DNA of 64,000 bases from the NCBI GenBank assembly GCA_023052935.1, contig CM041295.1, forward strand, positions 107,758,711-107,822,710, in the 5' to 3' direction. Both the position numbers and the translations under genes were made by a program. The notes beneath the pieces were generated by a model. The model did not search any database. It worked only from the letters and a program-made list of their open reading frames with translations, and had not been told where the DNA came from. The stretch is from Piezodorus guildinii (lineage: Eukaryota; Arthropoda; Insecta; Hemiptera; Pentatomidae). This document shows positions 10,146 to 19,469 of the stretch, one piece after another. Position 1 is the stretch's first letter. The number at the start of each line of letters is the position of its first letter.

Positions 10146-11462
10146 TTAAGGATTTTTCAAGGCAGGGATTAGATTTGATACTAGATTTGTAAGGAGTGAT
10201 ATAAGCGGCATAACAAGAGATTTGATTTCGGAGATGAACGATGTCATTAGACTGGTAAGATCTGTGACGTTTGATGGTGGAGGGATATGAGAAATTTGAT
10301 GTTGAGGAGTTTTTTGAAGATTAGGTAAACTTTGTGGGATAGATTGTTGTACAATAGATTGAGAAAGTTGAGGAAAAAGTTGTTCTGGCAGTGCCTCGAC
10401 TTCATGATTCTGGTTTCCACCTCCAAGCAAGTGGGCAAATGATACGTTAGAATTTACAAGTTTAGATGGTTCTCTTCTGCTTCTGGTTGGTACAGCTGTT
10501 TCATTCGGATCCTGAGGTTTTTGGTATCTGGTTCGGAGTTTCTTGTAGATTTCACATCCCTTGTAGTTAGCCGGGTGGTCCTTGAGGCACAGAGCACATA
10601 CAGCGGGTGTAGATCTTGATCTTGTACATTCTTCTGTTTTATGCTGTTCACCGCATTTCACACAGCGTGGTATGTGATGGCAATAACTTTTGGTATGACC
10701 ATATGCCTGACAGTTATGACACTGAACTATTTCCCTCTTTGTGTAAGGTTTTTCAACTTTTACACGGGTATAGTACAGTCTACTGAGGTCATAGATTTTT
10801 TCGACTCCTGCTGATGGTTCCAAGTCCACGAAGAATAGAGGCAGTGGACTTTTATCTTTTAGAACGTTGGTGACTTGCCTCACTTGGAATCCTAATTCTG
10901 TCAGTTCTTCTTTGATAGCTTCAACGGGTGTTGAGGAATGTAGGTTTCTGATTACGACCCTTAATGCTCTCTCCTGGCGCAGCTGATAAGTATGAAAGTC
11001 AGCTTTGGTCTCAGTCAGATATTTTACAATCTTTCTGTAGGTTTCAGCAGTAGTCGGAGACATTTTAGTATCATTGGTTCTACTTATACAATAATAACTA
11101 TTAGGATCAGTTACTTTGTTTAAATGCGCACACATCAGTTTAAAATTTTTAATATTTTTAACAAATATTGGTGGAGGTAGTGGTTCCCTGGGTATAGGAG
11201 AAGATTCCATGGTTTCTTTTTCATTTTGGAGGATCTCAAATGGATTCGGTGTAAAAAACGGGGATTCATCAGTTATTCCTTGTGATGATGTGCTGGGCTG
11301 TGGTTCAGATCCTAATGAGGTAGCTGACGCGGTCGCTGGTGGAATTATTTTTTTATTTTGTTCACGGCGGGGTCTCTGTTTTGTAGGAGACGAGTTAGAA
11401 CCTGCAGATCTAGATCTTTTACTTGCAGACTTTGAGGACATGACTTGATGGAAATATCTCAT
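10146..11462 (-). CDS. Element A1 ORF1: gag-like protein with three CCHC zinc knuckles
   Basis: This 438-aa protein is expected to bind the element RNA and form the ribonucleoprotein particle. The N-terminus is basic and Ser-rich (residues 1-60). A domain with IRNLHSSTPVEAIKEEL at about 170-187, extending to about 240, resembles the PRE_C2HC region that precedes zinc knuckles in Jockey gag proteins. Three knuckles follow: CHNCQAYGHTKSYC (248-261), CVKCGEQHKTEEC (267-279) and CALCLKDHPANYKGC (289-303). The C-terminal 130 residues are low in motifs and end in a hydrophobic stretch. The stop codon TAA is followed at once by the ORF2 ATG. A second in-frame ATG at codon 8 could also serve as start. 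Copy A2 encodes the same length with about 16 changes. Confidence 0.9.
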   Translation of the reverse strand: MRYFHQVMSSKSASKRSRSAGSNSSPTKQRPRREQNKKIIPPATASATSLGSEPQPSTSSQGITDESPFFTPNPFEILQNEKETMESSPIPREPLPPPIFVKNIKNFKLMCAHLNKVTDPNSYYCISRTNDTKMSPTTAETYRKIVKYLTETKADFHTYQLRQERALRVVIRNLHSSTPVEAIKEELTELGFQVRQVTNVLKDKSPLPLFFVDLEPSAGVEKIYDLSRLYYTRVKVEKPYTKREIVQCHNCQAYGHTKSYCHHIPRCVKCGEQHKTEECTRSRSTPAVCALCLKDHPANYKGCEIYKKLRTRYQKPQDPNETAVPTRSRREPSKLVNSNVSFAHLLGGGNQNHEVEALPEQLFPQLSQSIVQQSIPQSLPNLQKTPQHQISHIPPPSNVTDLTSLMTSFISEIKSLVMPLISLLTNLVSNLIPALKNP

Positions 11463-11784
11463 TGATTAAGAAAATAATAATAATAAATAAATAATGAGAT
11501 AAGAATTAAAGATAAAAGAAAGATAAGTTAACGAAAAGCAAGCCCGAGCTTGCCGAGCTAGCGGCAATCAGCTGATCAGTGACCCTCCTTTCACTTTTTC
11601 GTGATTGTACAAAGTCAATTATAACTTTGCTTACCGAAATTTCTCCAATATTCACTGCCGTAGTATTCCTGAGGTCTAGTGATGTTCTCCAGACTGAATT
11701 CAAGCGAATTCCTACTGAAAAAAGCAAAAATCTGAGAGACGATGTAACGTATGACTGTTATCATCGAGCGCATCAGTTTAAAGA
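11463..11784 (-). promoter_or_regulatory. Element A1 5' UTR (presumed internal promoter region)
   Basis: About 320 nt between the element's 5' end and the ORF1 start are nearly identical to 51529-51850 in copy A2. Jockey-clade elements carry internal promoters in this position; no specific promoter motif was confirmed here. It contains ATCAGCTGATCAGTGA at 11567-11582, a short palindromic stretch. The last 8 nt before the target duplication (TTTAAAGA on the plus strand) differ from the corresponding 8 nt in copy A2 (CTGATCTC). Confidence 0.55.
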
Positions 11785-11798
11785 CCGAAGATGAATCT
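11785..11798. repeat. Target-site duplication, element A1 (5' side copy)
   Basis: An exact repeat of the 14 bp at 7176-7189. It encodes part of RFIFG in element B's ORF2. Confidence 0.9.
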
Positions 11799-13658
11799 AA
11801 TGAAACATTTCATAAGTCTTTCCAGTCTCATTTCGAGTCCACCAGACAATCCACCAAACACCAGGCAGCAGTAATCGAAGTGGGGGAAGACAAGGGACGA
11901 AACAAGGAACCGACGAACATCGAAAGGCAGTGAATCACGCAATCTTGAGAACAGTTTAAGAGTAGAGATGGAATTACGAATGATATGGGATACATGATTA
12001 TTCCAAGAAAGATTTTGGTCAAAGACGACACCAAGATTTCTAACGGTAGTATGGAAATGGATAGGTAGTCCGTTAAGGTATAGTAAGGGATAATAAGGAA
12101 GGGAATTAACGAGATGTTTGGAACCTATAATTATGGCCTTAGTTTTATCGACGTTCAGTCTTAAATCATTCTTTGATGCCCATGCGTTAATATTATCTAT
12201 GTCTTCCTGCATCTTACGAATCGCCTCAAACATCTCGCTGGGATAAAAGGAAAGGTAGATCTGTAGATCATCGGCATATAAATGATATTTTGAATGATGG
12301 ATAGAGTCAGGTAGATCATTTATGTATAAAGAGAATAGAGTCGGAGAGAGTGAGGATCCTTGTGGAACACCGCGAGTTAGTAAGAGTGGAGAAGAAGTAG
12401 GTTTATCAGGAATAATAACTGTTTGGGAGCGATGAGATAGGTAGGATTGGAACCACTTTAAGACACTGTTTGATAGGGATAGATTTTCGAGTTTTGAAAG
12501 CAGGATATCATGGTTCACTAGGTCGAACGCTTTGGAAAAGTCAAATAGAACAAGGATTGTGATTTTGCGTTTATCTATGGAGGATTGGATATCTTGAGTA
12601 ATTTTCAACAAGGCGGATTGTGTTGAGAAGTGAGTTCGGAAACCGGATTGGAGGGGATTTATTAGGGACTTTTGCTCTAGGAAGGTGTTGAGCTGTGAAT
12701 GTACTATTCTTTCTAACGGCTTTGAGAGATTGGAGAGGATGGAAATCGGTCGGAAATCAGAAGCTCTGGTTGGAACTGAAACTTTGCTAATAGGACGGAT
12801 TATAGCTTTTTTCCAAGCTGTTGGAAAGGTAGAATTCTGTAGAGAGTAGTTATAAATATGCAAAAGGATTGGAAATATGATAGGTAAGCACAATTTGATT
12901 AATTTAACGGGAATTTGATCCGGTCCATGGTCTGTGGTTCTAGATTTCAATACGGAGGTGAATAGGTCTTCAGGGTATATATTTGAGAAATAGAATTTTT
13001 CGGGGTTGAAAGATATTTTTGGAATGGAGTATGAAAAGGTTGAAGACGTTTGGATAGGATTGGTAAAGTAGGAGTTTAATTGGTCGGAGGAAACAGGGTA
13101 GGAGATACATGCCTTTGTCTTCACAATGGAGTGATTTTTGAGGATTTTCCATCGAGACTTATGATCCGGGGCTTGCGATATTGAAGTGTGGAAGAACAGT
13201 GCTTTAGCACGGCGTAGGGATGACTGGGTAAGGTTTCTCAGGATTTTAAACGAGGAATAGTCATCGGGATTTCGTGTACGCCGGAAGCGTCTCCTAGCTG
13301 CGTCCCTTCCCCTCATCATCTCTCTGATTTCGGGGTTGATCCAGGGAGCAGAGGGTCTTCTGAAAGTTGAGGTTTTTAGTGGTGCGTGACGATTTAGAAA
13401 TAAAAGGAGATTGGAGCTTAAACACTTTACTTTTTCATCAATAGAAGAATAGGAGTAGATTGGTTCTAAGGAGCGGTCAAGGGTTTCTAGATGAGGATTT
13501 AAAGTTTCTGGGTTCAAAGAGTCGAAGTCACGCCATGAGATTTGTTTAGGAGTGAATTTAGGTATTGGAACGTTGTAAGAAATCTCGATGAGATCATGGT
13601 GAGATAAGAAAGATACTGGGTTTTGAGAAGAAGACAACAGGTTTTGAGGAGAATCCAA
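11785..13658 (-). pseudogene. Element B ORF2, reverse-transcriptase part (split by insertion)
   Basis: The frame opens in the C-terminal part of the endonuclease (LSHHDLIEIS, residues 18-27) and then runs through a linker into the RT at about 280-560. Motifs are RPISILSNLSKPLERI near 303-318, LFDFSKAFDLVNHD at 371-384, GVPQGSSLSP at 430-439 and YADDLQIYLSF near 461-471. The wording is CR1-like. The frame reads RFIFG through the target duplication, then meets a stop in the inserted element. The natural continuation is at 7189-6818. The 5' side is joined to the endonuclease frame by a frameshift near 13670. Apart from these two breaks the RT frame is open, so the damage is limited. Confidence 0.87.
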
Positions 13659-13668
13659 TATGAAGAGG

Positions 13669-14211
13669 TCAAGCCAGGTGATGAGTAGGATTAAACGGAA
13701 CGATGAAAAGGTCTAGAGAGTGAATAAGGTCAATTAAGTATGATTTGTCAGGGAAGTCGGAAGATAAATTGGTATTGAGGTCACCGGTTATTATTATATT
13801 GTTGTATAAGGGAACATATGTGAAAAGAGAGGATTCCAGTGTAGGATCGAATCGGACATGTGGAGGGCGATATATTATGATATAAAGGAGGGAAAATAAA
13901 TTTGAGGAAATTTCCACAAATAAATATTCAGGGTGAGGTATATCGGAAGATGGAGATTCGAATAGGATTTTTGTCCTCAAACTTTCATGAACGTATAGAC
14001 CAACACCCCCACCTGTTCGGTCCACCCGATCATGACGAATGAGTGCGTAATTAGGTATGGATACAGAGGAGGAAGGAACGGTCGGTTTGAGCCAGGTTTC
14101 TGAAACGGCAATGATATGACGGAAGTTATGTAGGAAATAATCGAGGAACTCATCAAAATGAGCTGGAATGGATTGAGCGTTAACGTGGCAGGCTAAAAGA
14201 ATATTAGTCAT
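13669..14211 (-). pseudogene. Element B ORF2, N-terminal endonuclease part
   Basis: This frame of 180 codons encodes most of an AP-type endonuclease. It starts LLACHVNAQSIPAHFDEF and has AVSETWL (catalytic-type E), GGGVGLYV, YRPP and ITGDLNTNL. It stops after PTHHLA because of a frameshift; the frame +1 continues WLDLFILDSPQN straight into the RT reading frame at 13658. A missing short stretch or a 1-nt change explains the break. The start is taken at the ATG just before the conserved N-terminal strand. About 395 nt of AT-rich sequence separates it from the end of ORF1, which is long for a CR1-type inter-ORF gap. Confidence 0.83.
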
Positions 14212-14605
14212 ATTGGGATAGAAAAGGTAACTTTATCAGAAAAAATTTGAATAGGAAGGAACAAATACTATTACATGAGTAAAAGATACCTGACAATGAT
14301 AAAATTGGAAAGTAAGAGATTAAAATGTGAAGAATTGTAGTGGTTATAGCTAATAATATAAAGTTTACTACAGAAAAGAGAAAATAACATTTTAAGCTAA
14401 CGATTACAATTAATAAAATGAGGAGGTTACCTAGGATTATATAATAGTAAATATAAATGAATGAATAAAAAAATAAAATTTCAAAATGATTATATATCGA
14501 ATGTTTAAGATAGAAATGAATGAAGACAATCGAGAGTAAAGTAGGTGACCATGGAAAGCGTAATATGGACGAATTTTCAAGTTTGATGTGACGGGCGATT
14601 AGCTG

Positions 14606-15464
14606 CTATTGGAAGGCCTCGAGGTCTTCCGCTTTGTTAATGATGATCACCGGCTGGCCATCATCACGCCTGCATCGAACCCTTCCTCGAGAGAACCAGA
14701 CATATTTGATTTTCCCCGAGGTTCTCATCTGCCTCGCCAACCAGTATAAATGTCGGTTCCCAGGCGACATCTCTTCACCAACATATATTCTCTCGTCACT
14801 CTCCCATCCTAGATGTCTTTATTTTTCTGAGACGGATCACCTCATCTCTAGTGGTTTGACGGACGAAACGTACGATAATTGGTGGTGGCCGATTGTCTTC
14901 TTTTCCCGGTCTTTTTCTTTGTACGGTGTCCAGGTCCTCTGCACTGAGCTTTATTCCCAGCGCTACACCTACTGAGCAAACCACGCCTTCAGGTGTTTCC
15001 CCAGTCTTCAGCGGAACCCCTCTTATCTCAAGCGAGTGAGACAATTGATTTTTCTCCATCTGATTGATTCTGATCTCCATGGTTGAAATTTTAGATTTTA
15101 AATTATTATTTTCTTGTAATAATTTTTCTATTAGTTCTTCCTGCCTTTTTGATCTGTCTTCGATAATTTTTAATTTTTCCAAATTTTCGAAAACTATATC
15201 TCCATGTTTGTTAAGCGTGTTTTTAATATCTTTAGTGTCATCGTTAATTTTTGATACCTCGGTAAGCACAGCTGCTATATTTTCTTCCATGCTTTTGCAT
15301 GGTGTTTTCTTTTCACAAGAGGGGCAAGACCAGTTTTTCTTTTTTAATTCATTTTCCGCGAGATTGACGCATTTAATGTGAAAAATAGTTTTACATGCGT
15401 TGCACGCGATTGTTGCTTTGACGTCTCTTGCGACTATCACTCTACATACAGGGCACTGCACCAT
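14606..15464 (-). pseudogene. Element B ORF1: PHD finger, coiled coil and FP-type domain, one frameshift
   Basis: This is the first ORF of the CR1-like element, expected to act as nucleic-acid-binding chaperone. A PHD-type C4HC3 set is visible: C4, C7, C21, C24, H29, C32, C47 and C50. A Lys/Glu-rich coiled coil follows at about 60-145, then LEIRGVPLKTGETPEG and IIVRF, the start of the domain family named after baculovirus FP protein and common in insect retroelement ORF1s. The open frame stops after SRMGE at 14796. One base further on, the frame continues with DERIYVGEEMSPGNRHLYW to a stop at 14606, so the original protein was about 284 aa and carries a single-base deletion. The family name reflects homology only; this is not a viral gene. 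Confidence 0.83.
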
Positions 15465-16075
15465 TATGGTATATGAATGAGCGCGATAAGAATGAAGCAG
15501 TAAGGAGAGTGGTGGGGAGCGACGGTAGTGGGGACAGTCAGCTGCTTGTTATCTCTAGCGACTTAAAGCTCCGAACTTAAAACCTTTCACTATTTATCTC
15601 TTATTATTTACTTGATATCTCAATTAAATAATATTTTTAAAACAGCTTCGTACACTCAGTTAATGAAATAATTAGTGATGCTACTCACTCGTGCTTTTGC
15701 TAAAGTTGTAGAGAAGAACGAATGTAGAAACGGAGGAACGATCTGAACACTTCAAAGGCTAAGGCCAGACTGTTTATTTACAACAAGAATTCGTTAGAAT
15801 TGTAGTTTTGTTTTTATTATTGTTCAATTAATATTATTTTGCATAATTTATACTTTATAGTGCTCTTTCATAACTTCTAGTAGCTCTTTCAATACCGAAT
15901 AGTTTTGAACGAGCCAAAAGACTCATTTTTTGAAAATAAATATTTCGTTGACTTTTTTATATTATTTATGATTTTTCTGTACGGAATAACCTACTTACGA
16001 AAATAAAGAATAATTTTGAAAAAATAAATCTTCATTTCTTTCGTAAAAAGTATCTTTTGGTCCGTTTAATAAACT
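15465..16075. other. Element B 5' UTR and right remnant of the pogo-like shell
   Basis: 15465-about 15660 is upstream of ORF1 in the same element. From about 15680 a frame with LTRAFAKVVEK resembles the continuation of the pogo-like transposase, though weakly. Two inverted TGAAAGAGC words near 15861 and 15881 match those in the left end of the shell. Confidence 0.45.
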
Positions 16076-16194
16076 GGCTCTTTCATGCTACATCTCCCAT
16101 ACATTTCGAAATTAATTGTGGTACATTAATTGTTGATTCTCTTGGATAATGATGATCTTAAAAAAAATATTGTTAAATAGTAAAAAATCGGATT

Positions 16195-16375
16195 AGGTTT
16201 TGTTCCGCCGTTTACGGCTATTTCAACACTCACTATACAAACCCTCCACCAACCTTCCACTCAGCCACAAAAGGTTCATCTACATGACTACCATAAGGCC
16301 AATTTTGTTTGACAGAACTGAGCTTTGGGGCTTTCCTAAACCATCCAATTATTCTCGTATCCAATCTGGAATACG
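16195..16375 (+). pseudogene. Family C (Jockey-like) RT fragment
   Basis: The frame reads FRRLRLFQHSLYKPSTNLPL, then YMTTIRPI and TELWGFPKPSN, and then IQSGI. This matches the RT C-terminal region of family C (RLLQHLL, YMTIIRPIWTYGVELWGSTKPSN). It is short and truncated on both sides. Confidence 0.7.
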
Positions 16376-16384
16376 AATTTTTAT

Positions 16385-17100
16385 TCAAAATATTATAATT
16401 AGTGTTACTTTTACTTTTGTTGATTCATAATTATTTATTACAAAAAAAAATTGATTATCTATTGGTATGTTGGTTCAGTAAAATATAAAAAAAAAAAAAA
16501 AAATTATTAACAAATTTAGAGCATCAGGTGATAATTTATTTTTACGATTCATGAGAATTAAATACAATAATACGTTCATAAAGTATGTAAAAACATTTAA
16601 AACAAAAAATTGGAATTTATAGGAACAACATTTGAAAAATGCAAGAGCTAAAAGGAAAAAAAAAATTATTCTCGTAAACCGGCACGAATCCGTAGGCAAT
16701 TATTAATGAAAAGTAAACTAGATTTCTGGGCGATTTTCGTTATGAATGTTTTAAATTTTGTTTTTGTTTTTCATTAATAAAAACTTTAAGAATCTATAAA
16801 AGTTCAAGCTGCATAAACTCAAATTTTGACAATAAAGTTAAATTATCGGAATATAGATGATTCATTATTTTTGGTTAATCAAAATAGTTAGGGTAATTTT
16901 TTTAAAAAAGGAAATTTTCCATGGACGATCGTTTTAATAAGATATATTAGGCGGAAATAATTAATTTAAAAAAGAACTGATGAAGGAAAATTATAATAGA
17001 AACTAAGAAGAATAGCTTAACCTAAAAAATATGGGGAAATTCGAATTTTCAGATATTGGTGCTATGTCCAACGAATGCATAGGCTCGCCCCACTGTGCGA
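16385..17100 (+). repeat. Repeat F, copy 1
   Basis: About 700 bp repeated at 24830-25570. Shared landmarks include AGCATCAGGTGATAATTTAT, TTCTCGTAAACCGGC, TTTCTGGGCGATTTTCGT, AACTTTAAGAATCTATAAAA and the terminal CGAATGCATAGGCTCGCC followed by CCACTGTG. No reading frame is conserved between the copies. The class is unknown. Confidence 0.75.
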
Positions 17101-17114
17101 CGGTGGCAACATTA

Positions 17115-17259
17115 GGGGTACTCACTACGTTTGCTATAGCATGCTATTTGTGCTATTGTGCTAAACCCATCAATTATATACAGGAAATAACTGTAGAAAC
17201 TCGACAGGTTTAGCAAAATAACACAAATAGCATGCTATAACAAACGTAGTGAGTACCCC
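17115..17259. repeat. Near-perfect inverted repeat, 53-bp arms
   Basis: Arms 17115-17167 and 17207-17259 are inverted copies with 3 mismatches in 53 positions, separated by 39 bp. Both begin with GGGGTACTCACTACGTTTG and each contains the small palindrome TATAGCATGCTAT. It abuts the end of repeat F. It may be a foldback or MITE-like element, or a rearranged repeat end. The short ORF covering it (17031-17213) is probably fortuitous. Confidence 0.8.
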
Positions 17260-17269
17260 TATTTATTAT

Positions 17270-17600
17270 TATAACCTCCCTCTTAGCTAATAGAACGTGC
17301 TTATAAGTTTATGGGTTTACAACAACGTTATTGCGGCTTGTAAGATTTATTTTATTGCACATAAGCTTTTCTAAAATCTTGCGTCACCCAACGAACGGTA
17401 TATTATACGTCTATATATTACTACTCATATTCCAGGAATAATTTTTTGGTTTCACAAAATTTATTTTCCCTTTCTAAACAAAAAGCTAAATTGCAATGTA
17501 TTTTACTTATAAACCACCAGGAAAGAATGCCATAAATGATTGTAAAGACCGTATCAAAATCCATTCAGTGGTTTAGGAGGAAAGCAAGAACCGCTTAATC
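17270..17600 (-). repeat. E-related repeat fragment
   Basis: Shares TTTATGGG, CTTTTCTAAAATCTT, ACGGTATATTATACGTCTATA and the following AT-rich text with 42330-42620. It also resembles the E interior in reverse orientation. Old and diverged. Confidence 0.45.
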
Positions 17601-18155
17601 ATTTCATTCCCAGAGAGATATTTCCAAGGAATGAAAACAAAGAATTTAAATTTGGAAGTGAGTAACACCGGGATGATCCCTGAGGGTCAGGTGTGTATGT
17701 TTTGTTGAGCGTAAAATAGATTTTACTCTGAGTCATGGAATAGGTGCTGGAAATATCTCTGAGGCAAACAGACCTAGGTGGATGCGCCCACGATATCTTT
17801 AGCTAATCTATAGTTGTATCAAGAAAAACTTGTAAAAAAATTCTACAGGAAAAAAATATGGTAAAAAAGTTATCTTAAGATAACTGTTCTATATAAACTG
17901 AAGTGTTTTATTTATTCCTGTGCTAAAAACGAATATTTTATATCGAACCGAAATTTCTTCTCACAAGGTATTTTCAATTTCAATTAGCTATGTGTGATAT
18001 ATGAGCCGTATAGCCGTGTTGTCAACAAGTTAAAACAAAAGCAATTGTAATAGGATCCCATCACCTCCTGAAAACTGTTCCACATATCCCAACCCTATAC
18101 CTAAATAGTAATCCAATAATGTTCTACCTGACTGTCAGGAATCTGGAAGTAACTT
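17601..18155. other. Intergenic DNA, nothing recognised
   Basis: No coding motif. A perfect 16-bp palindrome GTTATCTTAAGATAAC lies at about 17869-17884. Confidence 0.4.
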
Positions 18156-18159
18156 TTTA

Positions 18160-18515
18160 TTTTTTTATTTATAGTAATTTACAACTGTATTAAATAACAC
18201 AATAATTAAATATGAGGAATGAAAAAAAAAAAAGTCATGAAAATGTCTTGAGAAAGAACTACCCACTGGTACCACTTCACTAAATATTTTAACTCCTGAG
18301 TTTTATATTTTACCTACTGAGGTCCCAAAGCCACCTTTTTTTCAGTCGCCTAGGAGGGTTATCAGGGATATCTAAGGAAGATAAATTACGGACAAGTGGG
18401 TTTGTATGGGCAAGGAGTTTAGAATGAAAAGAGGAGTATCTATCACGGGCTATGTCTGCAACAAATGGGATGTTAAGGTAATTATGAAGGAGTTGATTTG
18501 TATCAAAATAAGAGG
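18160..18515 (-). mobile_element. Family C 3' end, truncated
   Basis: The minus strand gives the C-terminus of the family C RT (PRRLKKRW-like tail, then a stop) plus its 3' UTR. It closely resembles 19965-20400, sharing TCAGGGATATCTAAGGAAG and TACGGACAAGTGGGTTTG. Truncated at about 18515, where a plus-strand CR1-like fragment begins. Confidence 0.7.
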
Positions 18516-18517
18516 CA

Positions 18518-19325
18518 TTTAGGACTGAAAGTAACCTTCGACCAAACTCTATCCTTCAAAAATCATATTTCTGAAATCTCCCGTCGTAACTTTTCAACCT
18601 TAAAGCGACTGTATTCCCTCCGTCACCTATTTCCGCATGAAACCCGAAAACTCCTCGTAACCTCTCTAATATTTCCCCACTTGGTGTACGGTATACGATG
18701 GTGTTTCTAGGGATGTCGAGGTAAAAATAAAACGATTAATTAATTACTTTGTCCGATTCATCTTCAGGGTATCTAGGTACACCACCGTATCCCAATTTTA
18801 TGGCGAGCTGAAGGGGCTTTACCCTTTCAATCGTCGCAAGTATTTCCTAACGTCATTCCTTTACCAAGTTATCCACTACCACCGTCCATCATACATTTTT
18901 GACCTCCTAAAATTCAAATCCTCTGTCCAACCCCGTTGTACATGCTCCAGGCCTTCAGATTTATACAGTACGGCCCACCGAACTACGCATTTCGACAGAT
19001 CCTTTCTCATTCGATCCTCAATCCTATGAAATTCTATCCCTCCTTCCATCCGTCACTCCAACTCTCTTTCTACCTTCAGATCCCGCATATTTCATACCTG
19101 GATACCTAATGAATATCCAGGCTCAATAAAATTGTGAATAAGCTTTTTGTTTTATTTTATTTTTTGTGAGTGTTTTTATCTCATTCAACTATGTCTATTT
19201 TATATCAGTAATAATTAATTTGTTTATATGTACTTAATTTAATCTAAGACTCCAGAGAACATACTGTACATTCTGTATATTTTATTCTAAAGGGGCAAGT
19301 ACCGGGATAATAAAGAATTTATTTA
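18518..19325 (+). mobile_element. CR1-like element, 3' part (C-terminus of ORF2 and 3' UTR)
   Basis: Plus-strand coding runs LGLKVTFDQTLSFKNHISEI, then SLIFPHLVYG. After frame breaks it continues FVRFIF, NRRKYFLTSFLYQV, PSYIFDLL and SILWNSIPPSIRHSNSLSTF, a CR1 C-terminal tail like that of element B. The 3' UTR ends with a degenerate form of the shared stem-loop (19284-19316) and an ATTT-type repeat tail. Truncated at its 5' end and decayed. Confidence 0.75.
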
Positions 19326-19469
19326 TTTATATAATGCATTTGGTCTAAGACTATCTGTAAAATATTTCCGGTTGCCCACATAACCGTCTCTGATTTAAAC
19401 CTTTTTTTTTTTCATAAAGAAACATCGCACCTTCAAGCGACTCTTCAACTTCTACCCTCTAAGCACTGT

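Larger units (their letters stand above)
7190..11784 (-). mobile_element. Complete Jockey-like non-LTR retrotransposon (element A1)
   Basis: The minus-strand order is a 5' UTR of about 320 nt, ORF1 (gag-like), ORF2 (endonuclease plus RT), a 3' UTR of about 270 nt, and an A-rich tail seen as a T run at 7190-7212. Both ORFs are intact and the element is bounded by a 14-bp target duplication. The total is about 4.6 kb, typical of Jockey-clade elements. It sits inside the RT frame of element B. The copy at 47273-51850 is very similar in ORF1 and the first two thirds of ORF2. Because both frames are open it may be a recent, possibly mobile copy; that is an inference. Confidence 0.92.
6411..15660 (-). 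mobile_element. CR1-like non-LTR retrotransposon (element B), nearly full length, interrupted
   Basis: On the minus strand the order is 5' UTR (about 15660-15465), ORF1 (15464-14606), ORF2 endonuclease (14211-13669), RT (13658-11785), ORF2 C-terminus (7189-6818), a 3' UTR of about 340 nt, and a terminal stem-loop with AATAAA at 6482-6441. It ends in a short-unit TTTC-type repeat rather than poly-A, which fits the CR1 clade. Without the inserted element it is about 4.6 kb. The 3' boundary is sharp against the pogo-like transposase. The 5' boundary is estimated from where transposase-like coding seems to resume near 15680, and no target duplication was identified. Confidence 0.82.
5494..16099 (+). 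mobile_element. Pogo-like DNA transposon carrying nested retrotransposons
   Basis: The ends at 5494-5517 (beginning GGGGAGAAGTGGCATGAAAG) and 16076-16099 are inverted copies that agree at about 21 of 24 positions. TA lies outside both ends, as expected of the Tc1/mariner/pogo group. The word TGAAAGAGC recurs inside both ends (near 5865 on the left; inverted near 15861 and 15881 on the right), like subterminal binding sites. A broken transposase N-terminus follows the left end at about 6002-6412. Only about 420 bp of shell remains right of the inserted CR1-like element, so most of the catalytic domain is missing. This was a deletion derivative or has decayed. Confidence 0.8.

Noticed and set aside
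14606..15464. Endogenous viral gene because of the FP-type domain
   Set aside because: The PHD finger, coiled coil and position directly upstream of a CR1-like ORF2 show it is a retrotransposon ORF1.
17031..17213. Small ORF with a hydrophobic stretch (possible membrane peptide)
   Set aside because: It runs across the end of repeat F and one arm of an inverted repeat, so the frame is most likely accidental.
18498..18710. Open frame starting inside a minus-strand family C fragment
   Set aside because: It is a chance fusion of reversed family C sequence with a plus-strand CR1-like fragment.
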